Of a stretch of DNA of 64,000 nucleotides, positions 16,650-25,811 are shown in pieces. Source of the DNA: Reyranella aquatilis (GTDB lineage Bacteria; Pseudomonadota; Alphaproteobacteria; Reyranellales; Reyranellaceae); NCBI RefSeq assembly GCF_020880995.1, contig NZ_JAJISD010000018.1, positions 1-64,000 on the forward strand, written 5' to 3'. Each line of letters starts with the position of its first letter. The stretch's first letter is position 1. A program made the translations under genes and the position numbers. Below the pieces are notes generated by a model that had not been told where the DNA came from, did no database searches, and saw only the letters and a program-made list of their open reading frames with translations.

Positions 16650-19600
16650 TCACCACGTATCGATGTTCGGCCGCTTCTTGTGGGTGTGCGCGGGCCGCGA
16701 CTTGGCGCCCAGCAGCGCGGTCGCGATCCAACGCCGTGAGTCAGCGGGATCGATCACCTCGTCGACCTCGAAGTAGGTCGCCGTACTGAGCGCCTTGCCG
16801 CGCGCATAGGCCGCCGCGACCATCTTGTCGAACAGCGCACGGCGCTCGTTGGGATCGGTGACTGCTTCCAGTTCCTTGCGGAAGCCGAGCTTCACCGCGC
16901 CTTCGAGGCCCATGCCGCCGAACTCGCCGGTCGGCCACGAGACCGTGAAGGCCGGCGCGTGGAAGGAGCCGCCGGCCATCGCCTGCGCACCGAGCCCATA
17001 GGCCTTGCGCAGGACGATGGTGCCGAAGGGCACGGTGAGGTTGGCGCCGGTCACGAACAGGCGCGAGCAGTGACGCACCAGGGCCGTCTTCTCGATCTCC
17101 GGCCCGACCATCATGCCCGGCGTGTCGCACAGGAAGAGGATCGGCATGTCGAAGGCGTCGCAGAGCTGCAGGAAGCGCGCGGCCTTGTCCGAGCCGTCGC
17201 TGTCGATGGCACCCGCCAGATGGACCGGGTTGTTGGCCACGATGCCGAAGGGCTTGCCCTCGACCCTGCCGAAGGCCGTCACCATGCCGGGGCCGAAGGC
17301 ACGGCGCACTTCCAGCACAGAGTCCTCGTCGCACAGGGTCGCGATGACGTCGCGCACGTCGTAGACGCGCAGCCGGTTCTCCGGGATCGCACGCCGCAGC
17401 AGGCGCTGATCGGCCGCCCGCCATTCCGGCAGCGCGCCCTGGAAGTACGAGAGGTACTTCTTGGCCACCGCCACCGCCTCGGCCTCGTCCTCCACGGCGA
17501 TATCGACCACGCCGTTGGGAACCTGCACCTCCATCGGCCCGACTTCCTCGGGTGAGAAGACGCCGAGATTGCCGCCCTCGATCATCGCCGGGCCGCCCAT
17601 GCCGATCGTCGAGTTCTTCGTGGCAATGACGACGTCGCAGCAGCCCAGGATCGCGGCATTGCCCGCGAAGCAGCGGCCCGAGTTGATGCCGACCAGCGGC
17701 GCCACGCCGCTCAGCCGGCCGAAGATGTGGAAGGCCATGGTGTTGAGGCCGGCCACCGACTGCACGTCGATGTCACCCGGCCGGCCGCCGCCGCCCTCGG
17801 TGAAGAAGACCAGTGGGATGCGCTGCTGCTCGACGATCTCGAACAGCCGGTCCTTCTTGTGATGGTTGTTCTTGCCCTGCGTGCCGGCCAGCACCGTGTA
17901 ATCGTAGTGCGCGACCGCGACCCGGCTGCGCTCCGGCCCGAACAGCGAGCCGTTCACCCGCCCGATGCCGGTGATCAGGCCGTCGGCTGGCGTCTTCTCG
18001 ATCAGGTCCTCGACGGTGCGGCGCGTGCGCTGGCTGGCGATCGCGAAGGCGCCGTACTCGACGAAGCTGTTGGGATCGACCAGATCGTCCAGATTCTCGC
18101 GCGCGGTGCGCTGGTTGGTCTTGCGCCGCCGCGCCACCGAATCCGGACGGCGCTCGTCGAGCGTCATCGCCCGGCGCTCGAAATACTCGGCGAGGTCGGG
18201 CCGGACATGATCGAGGTCGATCGCTTCCTCGACCGCCGCACCCTTCACTTCGACATCGGCCTCCTCAACAAACAGCAGGGAATGCCCCTCATAAACCGTC
18301 TCGCCGGCCTCGACGGCGACGCGCCGCACATAGCCGCGCGCCGGGCTGCGGATCTCGTGCTGCATCTTCATCGCATCCATGACCAGTAGTGCCTGGCCCG
18401 CCGCCACCGCGTCGCCCTCGGCCACGGAGAGGCTGACGATCGTGCCCTGCATCGGCGCCGGCACCGCGACCGTCCCCTCGGGCGCATCGTTGGCGACGCC
18501 GGCCGACGCGGTCTCGGCTTTCGCTTTGCCGAAGGCCAGCACCGCCAGCGGATCGACGCTGTCGACACGCGCGCCGGCCTGCCGCACGCCTCCGGCCACG
18601 GGCGCCGCGCCCTCGAAGTACAGGCCGGCCTTCAGCTTGCCCGCCGTCTCGATCAGCGATGCGGCCTGCTGGTCGACGAAGCGCGTATGGACCTTGTCGC
18701 CGCGGAAATCGGGGTGGGCGATCAGCGCCCGCAGGAAGGCGATGTTCGACGGCGCGCCTTCCAGACGGAAAGCGGCAAGCGCGCGCTCGGCACGTTGCAG
18801 CACATCGGCGAACTCGGCCGAGGCCGAATGCACGATCACCTTGGCCAGCAGGGAATCGAAATTCGGATTGGTGCGATAACCCGCATAGCCATAGGTGTCG
18901 ACGCGGATGCCCGGCCCCGAGGGCGGTTCGAAGGCCGTGAGCGTGCCGCCGCCCGGCTTTGCCGATCCGTCGGCGGTCATGGTTTCCATGTTCACGCGCA
19001 GCTGGATGGCGTGACCGCGCGGTGCGGCCTTCCGGATGCCGGTCTCATCGAGCGAGGCCCCGCCGGCGAGCCGCAACTGCGTTTTCACGAGATCGACGCC
19101 CCACACTTCCTCGGTGACCGTATGCTCGACCTGGAGCCGCGGATTGGCCTCGATGAAACAGAAGAAGTCCGGCGTCGCGTCGTCGACCAGGAACTCGAAG
19201 GTGCCGAGGCTGCGATAGTTCACGGCGATGGCCATCGTCACCGCCGATTCGACGATCTGCCGACGCATCGCCTCCGCCAGGTGCGGGCTCGGCGCCAGCT
19301 CGACGATCTTCTGGCTGCGGCGCTGGATCGTGCATTCGCGTTCGCCGAGGGCCACGATGCCGCCCTGTCCGTCGCCCACGATCTGCACTTCGATGTGCCG
19401 CGCGCGCGCGATCAGGCGCTCGGCATAGAGCGAGCCGTTGCCGAACGCCGCCTGCGCCTCGGCCGAGGCCCGCGCGAAGGCCTCCTCGATGTCGTCCTCC
19501 CGCGTGACGATCCGCATGCCGCGACCGCCCCCGCCCGCGATTGCCTTGATGACGATGCCGGCCTTGCGATGCTTGGCGAAGAAGGCCTTCACGCCCGCGA

Positions 19601-20015
19601 CGTCGACCGCGCCCTCGGTGCCCGACAGAACCGGCGCCTTGTTCTTCCCGGCATGGGCGCGGGCCCGCGCCTTGTCGCCGAACAGGTCGAGTTGCTCGGG
19701 CGTGGGGCCGACGAAGGCGACTCCCGCCGCGGCGCAGGCCTTGGCGAAGGCAGCGTTCTCCGACAGGAAGCCGTATCCCGGATGCACGGCATCGCAGCCT
19801 GCTTCTTTCGCGGCCGCGATCACGCCCGCAATGTCGAGATAGGCGGCAGCACCCCGGCCCTTGAGCGGCCGCACCTCGTCAACGCGGCGGACATGCAGCG
19901 AGGTCGTGTCGTCTTCAGAATGGACGCCCACCGTGGCAATGCCGAGTTCGGCGGCGGCCTGGGCGATGCGGATGGCGATCTCGCCGCGATTGGCGATCAG
20001 GAGTTTCTTGAGCAT
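16650..20015 (-). CDS. Single-chain acyl-CoA carboxylase (BC-BCCP-CT)
   Basis: Biotin-dependent carboxylase with all parts in one 1121-residue chain. Residues 1 to about 450 are the ATP-grasp biotin carboxylase (LLIANRGEIAIRI at the start; GGGGRGMRIV loop). A carrier domain follows with the biotinylated Lys550 in MDAMKM. From about residue 620 to the end comes the carboxyltransferase, with both halves joined. This order is that of single-chain long-chain or propionyl-CoA carboxylases described in Rhodopseudomonas and mycobacteria. The substrate could be propionyl- or longer acyl-CoA. The start is set at MLKKLLIANRG; the ATG of the divergent gene is only 26 bases away. Confidence 0.9.
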   Translation of the reverse strand: MLKKLLIANRGEIAIRIAQAAAELGIATVGVHSEDDTTSLHVRRVDEVRPLKGRGAAAYLDIAGVIAAAKEAGCDAVHPGYGFLSENAAFAKACAAAGVAFVGPTPEQLDLFGDKARARAHAGKNKAPVLSGTEGAVDVAGVKAFFAKHRKAGIVIKAIAGGGGRGMRIVTREDDIEEAFARASAEAQAAFGNGSLYAERLIARARHIEVQIVGDGQGGIVALGERECTIQRRSQKIVELAPSPHLAEAMRRQIVESAVTMAIAVNYRSLGTFEFLVDDATPDFFCFIEANPRLQVEHTVTEEVWGVDLVKTQLRLAGGASLDETGIRKAAPRGHAIQLRVNMETMTADGSAKPGGGTLTAFEPPSGPGIRVDTYGYAGYRTNPNFDSLLAKVIVHSASAEFADVLQRAERALAAFRLEGAPSNIAFLRALIAHPDFRGDKVHTRFVDQQAASLIETAGKLKAGLYFEGAAPVAGGVRQAGARVDSVDPLAVLAFGKAKAETASAGVANDAPEGTVAVPAPMQGTIVSLSVAEGDAVAAGQALLVMDAMKMQHEIRSPARGYVRRVAVEAGETVYEGHSLLFVEEADVEVKGAAVEEAIDLDHVRPDLAEYFERRAMTLDERRPDSVARRRKTNQRTARENLDDLVDPNSFVEYGAFAIASQRTRRTVEDLIEKTPADGLITGIGRVNGSLFGPERSRVAVAHYDYTVLAGTQGKNNHHKKDRLFEIVEQQRIPLVFFTEGGGGRPGDIDVQSVAGLNTMAFHIFGRLSGVAPLVGINSGRCFAGNAAILGCCDVVIATKNSTIGMGGPAMIEGGNLGVFSPEEVGPMEVQVPNGVVDIAVEDEAEAVAVAKKYLSYFQGALPEWRAADQRLLRRAIPENRLRVYDVRDVIATLCDEDSVLEVRRAFGPGMVTAFGRVEGKPFGIVANNPVHLAGAIDSDGSDKAARFLQLCDAFDMPILFLCDTPGMMVGPEIEKTALVRHCSRLFVTGANLTVPFGTIVLRKAYGLGAQAMAGGSFHAPAFTVSWPTGEFGGMGLEGAVKLGFRKELEAVTDPNERRALFDKMVAAAYARGKALSTATYFEVDEVIDPADSRRWIATALLGAKSRPAHTHKKRPNIDTW

Positions 20016-20040
20016 GTCGGCGTGGGGTAGAACCCCCTCC

Positions 20041-20499
20041 ATGTCTAAAAGGCTGCTCATTGTGGCGCACGCCCCGTCGGAGAACACCCTCTCCCTGCGG
20101 GACGCCGTGGAACGCGGCGCGCGCAGCGAAACGGGGATCGACGTCCGCGTCCTGGCTCCGCTGCAGGCCGGCCCGGACGACGTGCTGGCCGCGCAGGCCG
20201 TGATCCTCGGCACACCTGAGAACCTGGGCTACATGAGCGGCGCGCTGAAGGACTTCTTCGACCGCAGCTACAATGCCTGTCTGGAGAAGACACAAGGCCT
20301 GCCTTGCGCCCTCTACATCCGGGCCGGCAGCGACGGCACCGGCACGCGCCGCGGCATCGACACGATCCTCACCGGCCTGCGCTGGCGGGCGGTGCAGGAA
20401 CCCCTGCTGTGCAAGGGTCCCTGGCAACCCGCCTTCGTGGCGCAATGCGAGGAGTTGGGCGCGGCCATGGCGGCGGGCCTCGCCGCCGGCATCTTCTGA
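20041..20499 (+). CDS. Flavodoxin-like protein
   Basis: A 152-residue protein with a flavodoxin-like fold: a first strand KRLLIVAHAPSENT with the phosphate loop, and the FMN-binding style segment NLGYMSGALKDFFDRSY. It probably binds FMN and carries out or supports NAD(P)H-linked reduction in the cytoplasm, but no partner can be named. Its ATG lies 25 bp from the start of the divergent carboxylase, so promoter and ribosome site of each gene must lie in or beside the other. It ends one base before the stop of the convergent SDR. Confidence 0.78.
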   Translation: MSKRLLIVAHAPSENTLSLRDAVERGARSETGIDVRVLAPLQAGPDDVLAAQAVILGTPENLGYMSGALKDFFDRSYNACLEKTQGLPCALYIRAGSDGTGTRRGIDTILTGLRWRAVQEPLLCKGPWQPAFVAQCEELGAAMAAGLAAGIF

Positions 20500-20500
20500 A

Positions 20501-21304
20501 CTACTGAGCCGTATAGCCGCCGTCGACCACGAGGCCCGAGCCGGTCATGAAGCCGGCGTCGTCGGACGCGAGGAACACGATGCCCTTGGCGATGTCCTCG
20601 GCGACGCCCAGCCGCCCGATCGGATGCATGGTCAGCGAGGTCTTGCGCGTCGCCTCGGTGTCGTTGCTGCCGAGCGCCCGGGCCCTCATCGTGAAGGTCT
20701 GCTGGCCCATGTCGGTGTCGATGACGCCGGGATGGATCGAATTCACGCGGATGCGGTAGCCCTTGCGGCCGAACTCCAGCGCCGTCGACTTGGTGAACAG
20801 CGTGACTCCGCCCTTGGTCAGCGAATAGAGCGGATCGAGCTGCGAGCCGACCAGGCCCGCCACCGATGCGAGATTGACGATCGCCGAACCGTGCGCACTT
20901 TTCGCGCCGCTGGTCTTGAGGTGTGGCAGCGCGATGCGTGTGCCCAGCACGACGCCCGTCAGATTGACGGCAACGAGTTTGTGCCACTCCTCCATCGAGG
21001 CGTCCTCGACGCCCTTGCCGACGAAGATGCCGGCATTGTTCACCAGGATGTCGATGCCGCCGAACTTCCTGACTGTGGCCTCGATGGCCGCGGCCCAGCT
21101 CGCCTCCTGCGTCACGTCGAGGGGCACGAACAGCGCCTGACCGCCCGCCGCCTCGATCTCCTTCACCGTCTGCCGGCCCCGTTCCTCGAGCACGTCGCCG
21201 ATAGCCACTCTGGCGCCGACGCTCGCCATCAGCTTCGCGGCCTCGCCGCCGATGCCGCGCGCGGCGCCGGACAGGAACGCCACCTTGCCATCGAGCCTGT
21301 TCAT
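20501..21304 (-). CDS. SDR-family oxidoreductase
   Basis: Classical short-chain dehydrogenase/reductase of 267 residues. The cofactor motif is SGAARGIG at residues 12-19, preceded by GKVAFL, with Asp37 after strand two (IGDVLEE) pointing to NAD. NNAG is at 89-92, and the catalytic Ser147, Tyr160 and Lys164 (YSLTK) are present. It ends in the common GLVVDGGYTAQ. A strong Shine-Dalgarno (GAGGAGGAAACGA) precedes the ATG at 21304. It is divergent from the tct transporter operon, 95 bp apart, and may act on the compound imported, which is inference. Confidence 0.88.
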   Translation of the reverse strand: MNRLDGKVAFLSGAARGIGGEAAKLMASVGARVAIGDVLEERGRQTVKEIEAAGGQALFVPLDVTQEASWAAAIEATVRKFGGIDILVNNAGIFVGKGVEDASMEEWHKLVAVNLTGVVLGTRIALPHLKTSGAKSAHGSAIVNLASVAGLVGSQLDPLYSLTKGGVTLFTKSTALEFGRKGYRIRVNSIHPGVIDTDMGQQTFTMRARALGSNDTEATRKTSLTMHPIGRLGVAEDIAKGIVFLASDDAGFMTGSGLVVDGGYTAQ

Positions 21305-21399
21305 TCGTTTCCTCCTCGCGGGTCGCGTGTTGCGCCCGTGCTGTTTGCGGCTATGCTGCCTCCCAGAACAAGGAAAGAAAATAGGGAGGGCCGCCAGGC

Positions 21400-21873
21400 A
21401 TGCGCCAGGGACGGCTTGTCGCGACGGGTGCGATGCTGGCCTTTTGCCTGTTTGCACTCTGGCAATCATTGTTGCTGTCGCTGACCGACCGCCTGGGCCC
21501 CGGCCCGGGCTTCTTTCCGTTCTGGCTGGCGCTGATCGGTATCGTCCTGTCGCTCGCCCTGTTCGTGTCGATCTGGCGGGAATCGCCCCCGGCCGCCGAC
21601 GGCCCGGCCGAAGAGGCCCGCATCCTGCCGCACGGCTGGGGCGCAATCCGGTGCTTCGCCATCATCGGCCTGCTGGCGGCGGTCACGGTCGCCATGGAAT
21701 TCGTGGGCTTTCGCATTGCCATGCTGGTTTTCAACGCGGCGCTGGTGATCGCGCTGGGCGAGCGCCGCTGGTGGCTCATCGCCCTCTTCGCGACACTTGG
21801 CAGCTTCGGTGTCTACTACGTCTTCACGACGTGGCTGGACGTCCTCCTGCCGACCGGCCAGTTCGGGATCTAG
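21400..21873 (+). CDS. tctB: Tripartite tricarboxylate transporter, small membrane subunit
   Basis: Small integral membrane subunit of a TctABC-type secondary importer. The 157-residue product has about four hydrophobic helices, beginning with LVATGAMLAFCLFALWQ, and the early motif GPGPGFFPFWLAL typical of TctB. It stands first in the operon, with tctA starting 3 bp after its stop and the receptor next. Ribosome site AGGGAGGG lies 9 bases before ATG. Such transporters carry citrate, other carboxylates or aromatic acids; the substrate here cannot be read from sequence. Confidence 0.88.
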   Translation: MRQGRLVATGAMLAFCLFALWQSLLLSLTDRLGPGPGFFPFWLALIGIVLSLALFVSIWRESPPAADGPAEEARILPHGWGAIRCFAIIGLLAAVTVAMEFVGFRIAMLVFNAALVIALGERRWWLIALFATLGSFGVYYVFTTWLDVLLPTGQFGI

Positions 21874-21876
21874 CGC

Positions 21877-23376
21877 ATGGAAGCCCTCGGTCATCTGCTT
21901 CAGGGATTCGCGGCGGCGCTGACGCCCGGCTATCTCCTCTACGCCTTCACGGGCTGCATGCTGGGCACACTGATCGGCGTGCTACCCGGGCTGGGACCGG
22001 CGGCTGGAACGGCGATCCTGATCCCGCTCACATTCAGCCTCGACGCCACCGGCGCCATCATCATGCTGTGCGCCATCTACTACGGCGCGATGTACGGCGG
22101 CACCATCACCTCGGTTCTGATCAACGTGCCGGGCGAAGCCGCCTCTGTCGTGACCTGCATCGACGGGCATCAGATGGCCAAGCAGGGCCGTGCGGGGTCG
22201 GCGCTGGGCATCGCCGCCATCGGCTCGTTCGTCGGCGGCACGCTGGCTACCGTGGCGCTGGTCGCGGTCGCCATGCCGCTCGCCTCGCTGGCCCTGAAGT
22301 TCGGGCCGGCGGAATTCTTCGCCCTTATGGTGGCCGGCCTCTGTCTCGTGGTCGGCCTCGCGGGCAACAACATGCTCGCGGCCCTGCTCATGACGGTGAT
22401 CGGGCTCCTGTTCGCGATGATCGGCGTCGATCCGGTACGCGGCGCGCCACGCTTCACCTTCGGCGTCGAGGAACTCTACGACGGGATCGGCTTCGTGCCC
22501 GTGGTCATGGGGCTGTTCGGCGTCGCCGAGCTGCTTCTGGCCGCCGAGAAGCGCCAGACCCACATGGTCGAGGCGGAGCTCAAGAGCTGGATGCCGACCC
22601 GCCAGGAGTGCCGGCAGTCCGTGGGTGCGATCAGCCGCGGCACGGTCGTGGGGTTCGTCCTGGGGCTGATTCCCGGCGTCGGCGCCATCGTGCCGACCTT
22701 CATGGCCTACGTCCTAGAGAAGCGTGTTTCGAAGACGCCCGAGCGCTTCGGCAAGGGGGCGATCGAGGGCGTGGCCTCGGCCGAGACGGCCAACAACGCC
22801 TACGCCAATGCCTCGATGGTGCCGCTTCTGGCGCTGGGCATTCCCAGCTCGCCGACCATCGCGGTGCTGATGGGCGCCTTCATCGTGAACGGCATCACCC
22901 CGGGCCCATTCCTGTTCAAGGAACAGCCGGCGCTGGTGTGGACGGTGATCGCCAGCTTCTTCGTCGGCAATGCGCTGCTGCTGATCCTCAATCTTCCGCT
23001 GGTCGGCCTGTGGGCCAAGCTGCTGAAGATTCCGTTCAGCTACATGTGCGCAGGCGTGCTGATCTTCTGCGTGATCGGCGCCTACGGCCTGAAGCAGAGC
23101 CTGTTCGACGTCTGGGTCATGCTGGGCTTCGGCATCCTGGGTTATCTGCTGCGCAAGCTCGACTTTCCAATCGCGCCCGCGATCCTGGCGCTGATCCTGG
23201 GTCCGATGATGGAAAAGTCGCTGCGAACGACGCTCGAGATCTCGGGCGGCAGCTTTGGCATCTTCCTCGATCGCCCGGTCGCCCTCGCCCTGCTCACCAT
23301 TCCGGTGATCGTGATCGCCTTTCTGATCTTCAAGCCGCGCTCGCTGGCGCCCCTCAGGGAGAGCGATATCGAGTAG
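21877..23376 (+). CDS. tctA: Tripartite tricarboxylate transporter, large membrane subunit
   Basis: Large 499-residue permease of the TTT system, with about 11-12 hydrophobic helices. The N-terminal family signature [20 protein letters not shown] is present, with [20 protein letters not shown] after it, a conserved cytoplasmic loop. A second matching half starts near [13 protein letters not shown], in line with the internal repeat of TctA proteins. It lies between tctB and the receptor gene and is tightly coupled to tctB. Transport is expected to be driven by an ion gradient rather than ATP. Confidence 0.92.
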   Translation: MEALGHLLQGFAAALTPGYLLYAFTGCMLGTLIGVLPGLGPAAGTAILIPLTFSLDATGAIIMLCAIYYGAMYGGTITSVLINVPGEAASVVTCIDGHQMAKQGRAGSALGIAAIGSFVGGTLATVALVAVAMPLASLALKFGPAEFFALMVAGLCLVVGLAGNNMLAALLMTVIGLLFAMIGVDPVRGAPRFTFGVEELYDGIGFVPVVMGLFGVAELLLAAEKRQTHMVEAELKSWMPTRQECRQSVGAISRGTVVGFVLGLIPGVGAIVPTFMAYVLEKRVSKTPERFGKGAIEGVASAETANNAYANASMVPLLALGIPSSPTIAVLMGAFIVNGITPGPFLFKEQPALVWTVIASFFVGNALLLILNLPLVGLWAKLLKIPFSYMCAGVLIFCVIGAYGLKQSLFDVWVMLGFGILGYLLRKLDFPIAPAILALILGPMMEKSLRTTLEISGGSFGIFLDRPVALALLTIPVIVIAFLIFKPRSLAPLRESDIE

Positions 23377-23413
23377 CGCGCGTTCCAGTCGTCAAACAAA
23401 GGGAGGAATGAGA

Positions 23414-24382
23414 ATGCTCATGCGTCGCCGCACCCTGCTCGCCGCCACGGCGGCGGCCACCGTCGCCAGCCCGGCGATGGCCCAGAACTATCCGCGCCGC
23501 GCGGTTCAGCTCGTCGTGGCCTTTCCCGCAGGCGGCAGCACAGACGTCGGTGCCCGCATCCTCGCCGCAGCCGCTGAGAAGGACCTCGGCCAGACGATCA
23601 CCGTCGTCAACAAGGCCGGCGCCGGCGGCCAGATCGGCTTCACCGAGGTCGCCCGGGCCCGTCCCGACGGCTACACACTGGGTTTCCTCAACCTGCCGGC
23701 GGTCAACACCATCATCCTCGATCCGGAGCGCAAGGCGGCGTTCAACGTCGACAGCTTCATTCCCATCGTGAACCAGGTGCTCGATCCCGGCCTGATCTGG
23801 GTGAAGGGCGACAGCCCCTACAAGACCCTGGCCGACCTCGTCGATGCGGCGAAGAAGGCGCCCGGCAAGATCAGCGCCTGCACCACCGGCATCCTGAGCG
23901 ACGACCATCTCGCCATCCTGATGGTCCAGGAAGTCGCGAAGTGCGAGTTCCGAATCGTTCACTTCGACGGCGGGGCGCAGCAGATCACCGGCGTGCTCGG
24001 CGGGCATGTCGACTGCGCCTTCGACAATGTCGGCGGCGTCTTCAAGCGCGTGCAGTCGGGCGAGGTGCGCGGCCTCGCCGTGACCGACGTCGAGCGATCC
24101 AAGTTCTTGCCCCAGGTGCCCTGCACCAAGGAACTGGGCATGCCCACGGTGATCTCCTCCTCGACGCGTGGGGTGGGTGCCCCCAAGGGAACGCCGGCCG
24201 ACGTCGTGAAGGTGGTCGAGACGGCCTTCCTGAAGGCGATCCAGTCGCCGGAGATGCTGCAGAAGATGGACGCGGTCGGGCTTGCGTTGAAGCCGATGGT
24301 GGGTGCGGAGTACGCGAAGTACTACGCCGACACGCAGGCGCAGGCGAAGAAGTACACGGAGTGGGCGCTTAAGCAGCGCTAG
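23414..24382 (+). CDS. tctC: Tripartite tricarboxylate transporter receptor (Bug family)
   Basis: Periplasmic receptor of the TTT transporter encoded just upstream. The product, about 322 residues, has a signal with an RRR start and cleavage at AMA-QN. Bug-family motifs follow: VAFPAGGSTDVGARIL near the first ligand loop and GAGGQIGFTEVARARPDGYTL. The start is uncertain among three in-frame ATGs (23408, 23414, 23420); 23414 best fits the GGGAGGA site. The 3' end, with the stop codon, lies inside a 10-bp inverted repeat that may form the operon terminator. Confidence 0.9.
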   Translation: MLMRRRTLLAATAAATVASPAMAQNYPRRAVQLVVAFPAGGSTDVGARILAAAAEKDLGQTITVVNKAGAGGQIGFTEVARARPDGYTLGFLNLPAVNTIILDPERKAAFNVDSFIPIVNQVLDPGLIWVKGDSPYKTLADLVDAAKKAPGKISACTTGILSDDHLAILMVQEVAKCEFRIVHFDGGAQQITGVLGGHVDCAFDNVGGVFKRVQSGEVRGLAVTDVERSKFLPQVPCTKELGMPTVISSSTRGVGAPKGTPADVVKVVETAFLKAIQSPEMLQKMDAVGLALKPMVGAEYAKYYADTQAQAKKYTEWALKQR

Positions 24383-24435
24383 TGCTGCTTAAGTGCAGCG
24401 GGCGGCAGGGCTAGGGCTTTCGCAGAAAGCCCTAG
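24368..24435 (+). terminator. Two hairpins at the end of the tct operon
   Basis: The first hairpin pairs CTTAAGCAGC (24368-24377) with GCTGCTTAAG (24384-24393), with the tctC stop codon in the 6-base loop. The second pairs CTAGGGCTTT (24411-24420) with AAAGCCCTAG (24426-24435) around CGCAG. Both stems are perfect. Neither is followed by a run of T, so factor-independent termination is not proven. They may protect the 3' end or be part of the larger palindrome that follows. Confidence 0.6.
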
Positions 24436-24437
24436 TG

Positions 24438-24552
24438 GGCGGCAGCGCCTTCTGAGGCGCGAGAGCCCACACCGCGCAGAATGGATATGGATCAAGATCC
24501 TTGTCTATTCTGCACCGCGCGAGCTCCCGCGCTTGATTACAAGCGCTGCCGC
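24438..24552. repeat. Long cruciform-like palindrome between convergent genes
   Basis: About 115 bp folds back on itself: GCGGCAGCGC (24439-24448) pairs perfectly with GCGCTGCCGC (24543-24552). GCGCGAGAGC pairs with GCTCCCGCGC with one mismatch. GCAGAAT (24476-24482) pairs with ATTCTGC (24507-24513), and the tip has GGATC-AA-GATCC. No good reading frame fills it. It is longer and more layered than a terminator and probably belongs to a dispersed palindromic repeat family; no second copy is seen in this window. Confidence 0.7.
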
Positions 24553-24577
24553 TCGCCCCGTTCAGCAAGCCGACGCA

Positions 24578-25801
24578 CTATGAGCGCGTCAGCTTGTTGA
24601 ACGGGATATCCTTATCAACACGAATGTCGGCCGGCAGTCCCAGCACGCGCTCGGCCACGATGTTGCGCAGAATCTCGTCGGTGCCGCCGGCGATCCGGAA
24701 ACCCGCGCCGCCGATCCATTGCGCCTGGAAGCCGGCCGCGAAGGGCACGTCTTCCTTCATGATGCCGGCATGGCCCATCAGCTCCATGGCGAAGGCGCCC
24801 ATGTCCTGCATCTTGGGCGCCGCCACGATCTTGATGATCGAGGATTCCGGTCCCGGCGTCTGGCCCTTCGACAGCGCCGTGAGCGTGCGGTAGCGCGTCA
24901 GCTTCAGGCCCTGCTGCTGGACGTACCAGTCGGCGATCTTCGAGCGGACCTGCTGGTTGCGGATCGCCGCGCCGTCTTCCAGCTCGGTCTCGCGCGCCAG
25001 TTCCATCAGCTCGTCGATGTCGAGGCCGCCCGAAGGCAGGCCGACGGCGAGGCGCTCGTTCATCAGGGTGGTAAGCGCGGCCTTCCAGCCCTCGCCGACC
25101 TTGCCGAGCCGCTGGCTGTCGGGGATGCGCACGTTGGTGAAGAACACCTCGTTGAAGTTGGCACCGCCCGACATCTGCTTGATCGGACGGACCTCGACGC
25201 CGGGGCTCTTCATGTCCAGGAAGAACATGGTGAGGCCGGCATGCTTCGGCACGTTCGGATCGGTGCGGGTGATGACGATGCCGAAGTCGCAATAGTGCGC
25301 GCCGGACGTCCAGACCTTCTGGCCGTTGATGATCCAGTCGTCACCGTCGCGTTCGGCCTTGGTGCGGATGCCGGCCACATCGGAGCCGGCCGCCGGCTCG
25401 GAGAAGAGCTGGCACCAGATTTCCTGACCATGCAGCGCCGGCTTCACGTAGCGCTTGAGCTGTTCGGGCGTGGCATAGGCCATCATGGTAGGGATGCACA
25501 TGCCCAGCCCGATGTCGAAGAAACCCAGCGGCACCAGGTAGTTCGACTCTTCCTGCTGGTAGATCACCTGCAGGATCGGCGAGCCGCCACGGCCGCCGAA
25601 TTCCTTCGGCCAGGTGATGCGGGCGTAGCCGGCCTTGGCCTTCTTGTCCTGCCACTCCTTGGCCTTCTGCAGCAGCCCGGGATCGTCGTTGCGCGCCCGG
25701 TTGCTCTGCGTGTCGTCGCTCTTGCGGGTGGCGTTGGCGTCGAGCCAGGCGCGCACTTCCTTGCGGAAGGCGGCTTCTTCGGGAGTATCGTTGAAATCCA
25801 T
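24578..25801 (-). CDS. Acyl-CoA dehydrogenase, first of a pair
   Basis: FAD-dependent acyl-CoA dehydrogenase of 407 residues. Recognisable parts are LFSEPAAGSDVAGIRTKA, WIINGQKVWTSGAHY in the flavin-binding middle domain, and the C-terminal FRIAGGTDEILRNIVAERVL. The position that is Glu in medium-chain enzymes (YEGT) is Gly here (AGGT), so the base must come from another site or from a partner. Ribosome site GAGGAGGGA lies 4 bases before ATG. It begins 10 bp after the stop of a second, shorter dehydrogenase gene. Such pairs often form mixed tetramers in steroid and side-chain degradation. Confidence 0.88.
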   Translation of the reverse strand: MDFNDTPEEAAFRKEVRAWLDANATRKSDDTQSNRARNDDPGLLQKAKEWQDKKAKAGYARITWPKEFGGRGGSPILQVIYQQEESNYLVPLGFFDIGLGMCIPTMMAYATPEQLKRYVKPALHGQEIWCQLFSEPAAGSDVAGIRTKAERDGDDWIINGQKVWTSGAHYCDFGIVITRTDPNVPKHAGLTMFFLDMKSPGVEVRPIKQMSGGANFNEVFFTNVRIPDSQRLGKVGEGWKAALTTLMNERLAVGLPSGGLDIDELMELARETELEDGAAIRNQQVRSKIADWYVQQQGLKLTRYRTLTALSKGQTPGPESSIIKIVAAPKMQDMGAFAMELMGHAGIMKEDVPFAAGFQAQWIGGAGFRIAGGTDEILRNIVAERVLGLPADIRVDKDIPFNKLTRS

Positions 25802-25811
25802 CGTTCCCTCC

